Source: an uncultured Verrucomicrobiota bacterium
GTDB taxonomy: Bacteria > Verrucomicrobiota > Kiritimatiellia > RFP12 > UBA3636
Assembly (NCBI GenBank): GCA_946534745.1
Contig: CAMNDA010000071.1
Coordinates: 1 to 5,193, forward strand
Length of the DNA: 5,193 nt
Direction of reading: 5' to 3'
In this document: piece after piece, positions 1 through 5,193 of the stretch
Numbering within the stretch: position 1 is the stretch's first letter
Layout: each line of letters opens with the position of its first letter
The notes under the pieces: model-generated
What the model was told of the DNA's origin: nothing
Seen by the model: only the letters and a program-made list of their open reading frames with translations
The model's database searches: none
Program-made: the position numbers and the translations under genes

Positions 1-967
1 CGGCGGCCGCCTCGGCGAGCGCTTCGCACCGCTCTCGCGCGTGGGCGTCTACGTCCCGGGCGGGACCGCCCCGCTCGCCTCCACCGTCGTGATGACGGCG
101 ACGCTCGCGCAGGTCGCGGGCGTGCCGGAGATCGTCGCGTGCACCCCGTGCGCCAAGGACGGCTCAGTCCGCCCCGAGATCCTCTTCGCGATGAAGGTCT
201 GCGGCGTCACCGAGGCCTACCGCGTGGGCGGCATCCAGGCGATCGGCATGATGGCCTACGGCACGCGCCGCGTCCCGGCGGTCGAGAAGATCGTCGGCCC
301 CGGCAACGCGTTCGTCACCGCCGCCAAGCGCCAGGTCTACGGGACGGTGGCGCTCGACCTCGTCGCCGGCCCGAGCGAGTGCGCCATCCTCGCGGACGCC
401 ACCGCGAAGCCCGACTGGGTCGCGGCGGACCTCCTCGCGCAGGCCGAGCACGGCAGCGGCCACGAGCGCGCGATGCTCGTCACGGACAGCCCCGCGCTCG
501 CGGACGCCGTGGCCGCCATCCTTCCGGAGCGCATCCGGAGGATGTCGCGCCGCGCGACGGTCGAGCGCGTCGTGAACCGCGGCGGCATCCTGATCGCGAC
601 GGCGCCCTCGCTCGCCGACGGCATGGACCTCGTGAACCGCTTCGCGCCGGAGCACTTCGAGCTCGCGGTCGAGAGCCCCGAGGAATGGATCCCGCGGGCG
701 AAGACCGCGGGCGCCATCTTCGCCGGGCACTGGACGCCGGAGAGCGCGGGCGACTTCGCCGCGGGCCCGAGCCACGTGCTGCCCACGGGCGGCGCCGCCC
801 GGATGTTCGACGGCCTCACCGTCGAGGCCTTCCGCCACCGCACGAGCGTCGTGCGCTACGCCGAGGGCGACCTGCGGGACGCGCTGCCCGTCATCCGCAC
901 CTTCGCCGACATCGAGGGGCTCGACGGGCACCGCTCCTCCGCCGACATCCGCTTCCCCGGCGCCTGA
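1..967 (+). CDS. hisD: Histidinol dehydrogenase HisD, 5'-truncated by window edge
   Basis: HisD is a cytoplasmic zinc enzyme that oxidises L-histidinol to L-histidine in two NAD+-dependent steps, the end of histidine biosynthesis. The reading frame is open from base 2 and gives 321 visible residues ending at TGA 965-967. The GTG at 41 is the internal valine of RVGVYVPGG, not a start. Family landmarks, numbered from the codon at base 2, are: the GVYVPGGTAPL segment; the GPSE segment; QAEH with Q147 and H150 (E. coli Q259/H262, zinc site); the catalytic pair E217-H218 in FAPEHFE (E326/H327); D251 in ESAGDF (D360, zinc); and E305/H310 in EGLDGH (E414/H419, substrate and zinc). All catalytic and metal residues are present. 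Against E. coli numbering, about 110 N-terminal residues lie upstream of the window, so the gene is probably intact. No other his gene is visible, and the next gene starts 41 bases later on the same strand. Identification is near certain. Confidence 0.97.
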   Translation, partial: GGRLGERFAPLSRVGVYVPGGTAPLASTVVMTATLAQVAGVPEIVACTPCAKDGSVRPEILFAMKVCGVTEAYRVGGIQAIGMMAYGTRRVPAVEKIVGPGNAFVTAAKRQVYGTVALDLVAGPSECAILADATAKPDWVAADLLAQAEHGSGHERAMLVTDSPALADAVAAILPERIRRMSRRATVERVVNRGGILIATAPSLADGMDLVNRFAPEHFELAVESPEEWIPRAKTAGAIFAGHWTPESAGDFAAGPSHVLPTGGAARMFDGLTVEAFRHRTSVVRYAEGDLRDALPVIRTFADIEGLDGHRSSADIRFPGA

Positions 968-1008
968 CCGCCCGCTCCGCCGTTCCACCCTTCACCCCGG
1001 ACCCCTCC
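968..1008 (+). other. Short pyrimidine-rich gap between hisD and the ATPase gene, no Shine-Dalgarno
   Basis: The 41 bases between the hisD stop and the ATPase ATG contain about 32 pyrimidines. They show no AGGAG-like ribosome binding site; the last bases before the start read GGACCCCTCC. No hairpin with a T-run and no convincing promoter hexamers are visible. The short gap would allow read-through from hisD, but a promoter inside the end of hisD cannot be excluded. If the 1009 start is right, initiation here would not use a standard Shine-Dalgarno pairing. Confidence 0.5.
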
Positions 1009-2739
1009 ATGGCCGAAGAGAAGAAGTTCTACTCCAATTTCAACTCCGTGCTCGTCTCGCGCGGCGTGCTCACCGCCGAGGAGCTCGCGGAGGCGGTGCA
1101 GGAGGCGGGGCGGACGCCCCTGGACCGCTACCTGATGGAGAGCGGCAAGGTCGACCCCGGCAAGCTCCTCCTGGCCGAGGCGGAATACGTCGGGCACGAG
1201 CCCCTGCAGCTGCCGAAGAACTTCGCCACGCCGCTCGCGCTCGTCGACCTGGCGACGCCCGACTTCTGGAAGCGCAACAAGGCCCTCCCGCTGCAGAAGT
1301 GCGGCGACGCGCTCGTCGTGGCGTTCGGCGACCCGTTCGACATGATGGCGCCGGAGAACGTCGCCCGCACCGTCAAGCTCGAGGTCCTGCCGCTCGTCGC
1401 CCTCGAGAAGGAGGTGGCGGACGCCCTCGCCCGCGCCGAGCAGCAGCGCAACAGCCAGAACCCGGCGCTGGCGATGGAGAACGTCATGCACTCTCCGGAG
1501 ACGGAGCTGGAGCTGGCGAAGGGTTCCGACGCCGAGGAGAGCCTCGACCAGTCGATCCAGTCGGCCGACGAGGCTCCCGTCATCCGCATGGTGAACATGA
1601 TGCTCGTCGAGGCGCTGCGCACCGGCGCCTCCGACATCCACTTCGAGGCGATGGAGAAGACCTCGCGCCTGCGCTACCGCATCGACGGCGCGCTCATTGA
1701 GCGCCCGGCCCCGCCCAAGGCGCTGCACAACGCGATCGTCTCCCGCATCAAGATCATGTCCGACCTCGACATCGCCGAGCGCCGCGTCCCGCAGGACGGC
1801 CGTTTCAAGGTGAAGGCGATGGGCAAGGAGGTCGACATCCGCGTCTCCATCCTCCCGACGATCCACGGCGAGAAGGTCGTCATGCGAACGCTCGACAAGA
1901 CGAACCTCGCGCCGAGCCTCGCCGCGCTGGGCCTCGACGACTTCGCCTACCGCGCGATGAAGCACGCCATCGACCAGCCGCACGGCATCATCCTCGTGAC
2001 GGGGCCGACCGGCTCGGGCAAGACGACGACGCTCTACTCCTGCCTCCAGGACCTCAACCAGCCGGACGTCAACATCGTCACCGCCGAGGACCCGGTCGAA
2101 TACCAGCTCCCGGGCGTCAACCAGGTCGCCGTGAACCAGCAGGTCGGCCTCACGTTCGCCTCGGTGCTGCGCTCGGTGCTGCGCCAGGACCCGGACATCT
2201 GCCTCGTCGGCGAGATCCGCGACGGCGAGACCGCCGACATCGCCGTCAAGGCCGCGCTCACGGGCCACCTGGTGCTCTCGACGCTGCACACCAACGACGC
2301 GCCCGGCGTCATCGCCCGTCTCATCGACATGGGCATCCCGCCCTTCCTCCTGGCCTCCTCGCTCATCCTCGCGCAGGCCCAGCGCCTCTACCGCCGCCTC
2401 TGCCCCTACTGCAAGGCGCCGATGGAGGGGACGTTCGACGCCCAGATGCTCGAGGCCAACGAGATCGATCCCCACGTCTTCGACGGCGCCACGATCTACG
2501 ACGCGGTGGGCTGCCCCAAGTGCAACGGCAGCGGCTACAAGGGGCGCGGCGCCATCATGGAGGTGCTGCCCGTCTCCGACGACGTCCGCACCGCGATCGT
2601 GAAGGGCCTGCCCTCCGACGCGATCCGCAAGATCGCCGTCAAGGAGGGCATGATGACCCTGAAGGACGTCGGCCTGCTGAAGGTGCGCGACGGCCTCACG
2701 AGCCTCAAGGCCGCGCTCGCGGTCACCGGCTCGGAGTAG
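1009..2739 (+). CDS. pilB: PilB/GspE-family assembly ATPase (type IV pilus or type II secretion motor)
   Basis: This 576-residue protein belongs to the secretion ATPases that form a cytoplasmic hexamer and use ATP hydrolysis to drive pilin or pseudopilin polymerisation through the inner-membrane platform. Order of parts: an MshEN/T2SSE-N-like domain (about 8-140); an acidic linker (about 160-188); the N2 domain with GASDIHFE (206-213) and DIAERRVPQDGRF (254-266); Walker A GPTGSGKT (332-339); an Asp box AEDPVEYQ (from 359); Walker B with ICLVGEIRDGET (397-408); a His box TGHLVLSTLHTND (418-430); and a zinc-binding tetracysteine, C465/C468 and C502/C505. Every ATPase motif is intact. The tetracysteine marks the PilB/GspE branch and argues against the retraction ATPase PilT. 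The N-domain and length favour PilB over the usual roughly 500-residue GspE, but this is not decisive. ATG 1009 is chosen because homology begins just after it. The frame stays open further upstream, but that part lies over hisD in another frame and is arginine/proline-rich noise. The platform gene follows 55 bases downstream. Confidence 0.95.
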   Translation: MAEEKKFYSNFNSVLVSRGVLTAEELAEAVQEAGRTPLDRYLMESGKVDPGKLLLAEAEYVGHEPLQLPKNFATPLALVDLATPDFWKRNKALPLQKCGDALVVAFGDPFDMMAPENVARTVKLEVLPLVALEKEVADALARAEQQRNSQNPALAMENVMHSPETELELAKGSDAEESLDQSIQSADEAPVIRMVNMMLVEALRTGASDIHFEAMEKTSRLRYRIDGALIERPAPPKALHNAIVSRIKIMSDLDIAERRVPQDGRFKVKAMGKEVDIRVSILPTIHGEKVVMRTLDKTNLAPSLAALGLDDFAYRAMKHAIDQPHGIILVTGPTGSGKTTTLYSCLQDLNQPDVNIVTAEDPVEYQLPGVNQVAVNQQVGLTFASVLRSVLRQDPDICLVGEIRDGETADIAVKAALTGHLVLSTLHTNDAPGVIARLIDMGIPPFLLASSLILAQAQRLYRRLCPYCKAPMEGTFDAQMLEANEIDPHVFDGATIYDAVGCPKCNGSGYKGRGAIMEVLPVSDDVRTAIVKGLPSDAIRKIAVKEGMMTLKDVGLLKVRDGLTSLKAALAVTGSE

Positions 2740-2744
2740 CGGCG

Positions 2745-2775
2745 CCCCTCCCTCCGTCCCTTCCCCCTTTCTTCC
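2745..2775 (+). other. Pyrimidine tract in the leader of the platform gene
   Basis: Thirty of these 31 bases are C or T (only G2756 interrupts), directly after the ATPase stop and just ahead of the ribosome binding site of the next gene. It ends in TTTCTTCC. No inverted repeat precedes it, so it is not a standard intrinsic terminator. It leaves an unstructured, purine-free mRNA leader, which could help ribosome (S1) or Rho access. That role is inference from composition only. Confidence 0.4.
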
Positions 2776-2780
2776 AGAAC

Positions 2781-2785
2781 AGGAG
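2781..2785 (+). promoter_or_regulatory. Ribosome binding site AGGAG
   Basis: AGGAG lies 9 bases before ATG 2795, a near-ideal Shine-Dalgarno spacing. It fixes the start of the platform gene even though the protein is shorter at its N-terminus than most family members. It is the only clear Shine-Dalgarno in the window. Confidence 0.85.
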
Positions 2786-2794
2786 TCAACGAAC

Positions 2795-3865
2795 ATGGCA
2801 AATCCGGTCAGGGTCCGCGGCGCGGGCCAGATCAAGAAGAAGGACCTCATCCCCTTCACGCGCCAGATGTCGGGCATGCTCAACGCGGGCATGTCCATCA
2901 TCTCCGCGGTCTCCACGCTCGAGGAGCAGAACACGAGCAAGCTCTTCAAGCCCGTCCTGAAGGGCCTGCGCGACAGCATCGAGAGCGGCTCGCCCTTCTC
3001 CGACGGCCTCGCGACCTATCCGCAGGTCTTCGACCCGATGTACGTCAACATGGTCGCGGCGGGCGAGGCCTCCGGCCAGTTCGCGCCCGTCCTCAAGCGC
3101 CTCGCCGTGATGCTGGACTCCTCCGCGCGCCTCGTGCGCAAGGTGAAGAGCGCGCTCACGTACCCGACCGTGATCATGTCGCTCGCGATGATCATCGCCC
3201 TCGGCCTCATCACGTTCGTCGTCCCGGTCTTCGCGGAGATGTTCTCCGGCTTCGGCAAGGAGCTGCCCGGACCGACGCAGTTCCTCGTGAACGTCGGCGA
3301 GTGGATCAAGAAGTACTGGTACATGCTCGGCATCGTGATCGGCGGCGGCGTCTACGCCTTCAAGCGCTGGCGCGGAACGACCGCCGGGCGCTACGCGACC
3401 GACAGCGCGTTCCTCAAGATCCCGGTCTTCGGCGAGCTCGTCCTGAAGGTGTCGATCGGCCGCTTCTGCCGCCTCTTCGCCGACATGCTCTCCTCGGGCG
3501 TGCCGATCCTCAACGCGCTCGACATCGTCGCGCGCTCGATCGGCAACGCGGCGCTGGAGAAGTCGTTCCTCGACGCCCGCGCCGGCGTCGAGCAGGGCGG
3601 CACGCTCTCGGCCTCGCTCGAGGGCAAGCCCTTCCTGCCGATCCTGATGGTGCGCATGATCGCGGCCGGCGAGAAGGCGGGCCGCGTCGACGAGATGCTC
3701 ACGAGCATCGCCGACTCCTACGACGAGGAGGTCGAGACGATGCTCGCCACGCTCACCTCGCTGATGGAGCCGTTCCTCATGGTCTTCCTCGGCGTCGTGA
3801 TCGGCGGCATCGTCGTCGCGATGTTCATGCCGATCTTCCAGCTCGGCTCCGTCGTCAGCGGCTAG
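2795..3865 (+). CDS. pilC: PilC/GspF-family inner-membrane platform protein, short N-terminus
   Basis: This 356-residue polytopic inner-membrane protein is the platform that couples the cytoplasmic ATPase to the growing pilus or pseudopilus. It has the family's two tandem T2SSF domains. The first (about 18-146) opens with LIPFTRQMSGMLNAG and contains VNMVAAGEASGQF (84-96). The second (about 221-346) opens with IGRFCRLFADMLSSG and contains VRMIAAGEKAGRV (286-298), so the internal duplication is easy to see. Hydrophobic membrane segments lie at about 124-146, 174-190 and 326-348. Usual members have about 400 residues, with a roughly 50-60 residue stretch before the first FTRQ motif. Here only about 20 lysine- and arginine-containing residues precede it. 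AGGAG at 2781-2785 supports ATG 2795, so the shortness appears real. Its position directly after the ATPase is the classic pilB-pilC order and suggests cotranscription. Whether the machine is a type IV pilus or a type II secretion system cannot be settled here. Confidence 0.94.
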   Translation: MANPVRVRGAGQIKKKDLIPFTRQMSGMLNAGMSIISAVSTLEEQNTSKLFKPVLKGLRDSIESGSPFSDGLATYPQVFDPMYVNMVAAGEASGQFAPVLKRLAVMLDSSARLVRKVKSALTYPTVIMSLAMIIALGLITFVVPVFAEMFSGFGKELPGPTQFLVNVGEWIKKYWYMLGIVIGGGVYAFKRWRGTTAGRYATDSAFLKIPVFGELVLKVSIGRFCRLFADMLSSGVPILNALDIVARSIGNAALEKSFLDARAGVEQGGTLSASLEGKPFLPILMVRMIAAGEKAGRVDEMLTSIADSYDEEVETMLATLTSLMEPFLMVFLGVVIGGIVVAMFMPIFQLGSVVSG

Positions 3866-3874
3866 CGCGCAAGT

Positions 3875-3908
3875 CCCCGGCGCCCGGGGCGCGGCGATCC
3901 GCGCCCCG
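3875..3908 (+). terminator. Overlapping GC hairpins after pilC; possible weak terminator or attenuator
   Basis: A perfect 10-bp stem is formed by CGGGGCGCGG (3885-3894) and CCGCGCCCCG (3899-3908) around a CGAT loop. A second hairpin, CCCCGG (3875-3880) with CCGGGG (3884-3889) around CGC, uses the same G-run, so only one can form at a time. The elements start 10 bases after the pilC stop and end 23 bases before the likely GH30 start. No T-run follows, so this is not a canonical intrinsic terminator. It could be a U-less terminator, an mRNA 3'-end stabiliser or a switchable leader. Self-complementary GC stems also arise easily by chance at this base composition. Confidence 0.4.
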
Positions 3909-3931
3909 ACGCCGCGGACGCCGTGTCCGAC

Positions 3932-5193
3932 ATGGCCGCGATTCCCGCCGACACGGTCCTGCCGTCCGTCTCGCTCGCCGAGCCCGGGCGGGCGTTCCTC
4001 GCCGGCGGGCCGGTGCCGATGGCGCGGGCCGGGGACGAGGCCGGGGCGCCCGAAATCGTCGTCGATCCGGACGACCGCGACCAGCCGCTGCTCGGCCTCG
4101 GGAGCATCCTCACCGGGACGGACCTCGCGGCGCTGCGGCGCCTGCCGCCGGACGCCCTCGACGCCGCCCTGCGCGCGCTCTTCGACCCGGCGGAGGGCGC
4201 CGGGTGGAGCTGCATGCGCGTGGCGCTCGGCTCGACCGACTGGGAGGCGACGCCCGACTTCTTCACCTACGACGACGCGCCGGAGGGCGCGCGCGACTGG
4301 GACCTCGAGCGCTTCTCCGTCGCGCGCGACCGCGACCGCGGCCTCTTCGCGCTCCTGCGCCGCGCCCGCGAGATCAATCCGGCGCTTCGCTTCCACGCCG
4401 CGGTGTGGGGCATCCCCCCGTGGATGAAGACGAACCGCCGGCGCTGCTACGGGCGCCTCGACCCGGCCTGCACGGAGGTCTACGCGCGCTACCTCGCGCG
4501 GTGCGTCCTCGCGCTGCGCGAGGAGGGCGTGCCGCTCGTCGCGGTCTCGCCGCAGAACGAGAGCCTCACGGCCTGCGACCGCCCCACGCCCGCCACGTGC
4601 ATGCCCTGGTGGGAGCAGCGCGACGTCCTCGTCGCGATGCGGCGCGCGTTCGACCGCGCCGGGCTCGGCGACGTGGCGGCGTGGGCCTTCGACCACAACT
4701 ACGACCTCTCCGACTTCTTCGTGCGGCCGCTGCTCGCCGACCCCGCCGCGCGCGCCGCGATCGGGGGCGTGGCGTTCCACGACTACGGCGGGGAGCCCGA
4801 GCCCGCGATGGGCGCGCTGCACCGCGAGCGGCCGGACCTGCCGCTGTACGCCACCGAGCGGACGGTCCTCGGGCCGGACGGGATGGCCCGCATCGTGCGC
4901 CAGCTTCGTGCCGGCGCGCGCTGCTACAACCAGTGGACGACCGCAAGCGACGAATGGGGCGGCCCGCACCTGTTCCAGGGCCACCCCTTCCGCCGCGGCG
5001 CGGAGCCGCCCCCTCCGGACGCGCGGAACTTCCTCGTCGTCCCGCGGGACGATCCGTCCTCGTTCGAGCTTTCGCCCGCGTGGGGGCTCTACGGTCAGTT
5101 CACGCGCCACCTGCGGCCCGGGATGGTGCGCGTCGCATGCACCGGCGGCTCGGACGGCTGGCTGCGCGCCGTCGCCTTCCGGGACCCCGCCCC
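3932..5193 (+). CDS. Glycoside hydrolase family 30 (GH30) beta-glycosidase, 3'-truncated by window edge
   Basis: The frame is open from the pilC stop to the right edge; from ATG 3932 it gives 420 complete residues. GH30 enzymes are retaining beta-glycosidases with a (beta/alpha)8 barrel plus a beta-sandwich. Matching landmarks are: GLGSILTG (55-62, a variant of GFGGxxTE/D); RVALGSTDW (96-104); FTYDD (111-115); WGIPPWMKTN (159-168); SPQNE with the predicted acid/base E210; DHN (254-256); AFHDY with H283; LYATE with the predicted nucleophile E309; W335 and SDEWGGP (339-345); and then the start of the C-terminal sandwich at about 375 (GLYGQFTRHLRPG). Substrate cannot be assigned; the family includes glucosylceramidases, beta-1,6-glucanases and xylan-active enzymes. 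No signal peptide or lipobox is visible from ATG 3932, GTG 3923 or anywhere in frame after the pilC stop, so the visible reading predicts a cytoplasmic protein, which is unusual for GH30. No Shine-Dalgarno precedes any candidate start. ATG 4019 is a less likely alternative that would remove part of the sandwich strand region. The fold family is confident; the start is not. Confidence 0.88.
   Translation, partial: MAAIPADTVLPSVSLAEPGRAFLAGGPVPMARAGDEAGAPEIVVDPDDRDQPLLGLGSILTGTDLAALRRLPPDALDAALRALFDPAEGAGWSCMRVALGSTDWEATPDFFTYDDAPEGARDWDLERFSVARDRDRGLFALLRRAREINPALRFHAAVWGIPPWMKTNRRRCYGRLDPACTEVYARYLARCVLALREEGVPLVAVSPQNESLTACDRPTPATCMPWWEQRDVLVAMRRAFDRAGLGDVAAWAFDHNYDLSDFFVRPLLADPAARAAIGGVAFHDYGGEPEPAMGALHRERPDLPLYATERTVLGPDGMARIVRQLRAGARCYNQWTTASDEWGGPHLFQGHPFRRGAEPPPPDARNFLVVPRDDPSSFELSPAWGLYGQFTRHLRPGMVRVACTGGSDGWLRAVAFRDPA

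Noticed and set aside
41..43. GTG as a possible hisD start codon.
   Set aside because: It encodes the internal valine of the conserved GVYVPGG region. Coding similarity continues to the left edge, and about 110 N-terminal residues would otherwise be missing.
139..1008. In-frame upstream extension of the ATPase reading frame over hisD, which would give an 866-residue protein.
   Set aside because: The extension is arginine/proline-rich out-of-frame translation of hisD, while the other frame carries all HisD motifs. Family homology begins only after ATG 1009.
2737..2794. Intrinsic terminator between the ATPase and platform genes, suggested by the T-containing tract.
   Set aside because: No inverted repeat precedes the pyrimidine tract, the T-run is only three to four bases, and the tract leads straight into a ribosome binding site.
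856..2979. Long minus-strand open frame (707 codons) opposite the ATPase gene.
   Set aside because: It has the same compositional artefact: it is antisense to a gene with intact Walker and zinc motifs, has no motif of its own and spans two gene boundaries.
3866..3931. In-frame extension of the GH30 gene back to the pilC stop, including GTG 3923.
   Set aside because: The stretch is R/P/G/D-rich, has no hydrophobic leader and contains the hairpins, so it reads as non-coding. GTG 3923 has no ribosome binding site and adds only three residues.
4980..5010. Short GC-rich inverted repeats inside the GH30 gene.
   Set aside because: Brief self-complementary GC words are expected throughout coding DNA of this composition, and these lie within a conserved reading frame.
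2786..5110. Very long open frame on the minus strand (774 codons) opposite pilC and the GH30 gene.
   Set aside because: Its translation is low-complexity and rich in R, A, E, D, G and V, with no recognisable motif. Stop codons are rare on the opposite strand of very GC-rich genes.

Overview
The window is GC-rich (estimated by eye at about 70%; codon third positions are almost all G or C) bacterial DNA. It carries four genes, all on the plus strand and closely packed. In order they are the 3' part of hisD (histidinol dehydrogenase), a complete PilB/GspE-type assembly ATPase, a complete PilC/GspF-type inner-membrane platform protein, and the 5' part of a glycoside hydrolase family 30 (GH30) enzyme that runs off the right edge. 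I see no RNA gene, insertion sequence, CRISPR array, attachment site or origin. No stretch longer than about 70 bases lacks a gene.

Layout: hisD ends at 967. After a 41-base pyrimidine-rich gap without a Shine-Dalgarno sequence, the ATPase starts at 1009 and ends at 2739. A 55-base gap with a pyrimidine tract and then a clear AGGAG leads to the platform gene (2795-3865). A 66-base gap containing two overlapping, mutually exclusive GC hairpins (3875-3908) precedes the GH30 gene, whose best start is ATG 3932.

Function: the ATPase and platform protein are the paired cytoplasmic motor and inner-membrane base of a type IV pilus or type II secretion machine. The sequence alone does not separate these two options, and no pilin, secretin, PilT or PilM-Q gene is in view. 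HisD performs the last two oxidations of histidine synthesis and looks like an unrelated neighbour. The GH30 protein is probably a beta-glycosidase acting on a polysaccharide or glycoconjugate. Its gene may be a separate transcription unit, because a hairpin lies in front of it.

Organism: very high GC, a short PilC without the usual N-terminal segment, patchy Shine-Dalgarno use and a carbohydrate-active enzyme beside pilus genes would fit a member of the PVC group (for example a Kiritimatiellota/Verrucomicrobiota-like bacterium). This is a low-confidence inference. Overall the region looks largely ordinary. The points most worth a second look are the divergent, leaderless GH30, the paired hairpins and the degenerate c-di-GMP-type motifs of the ATPase.
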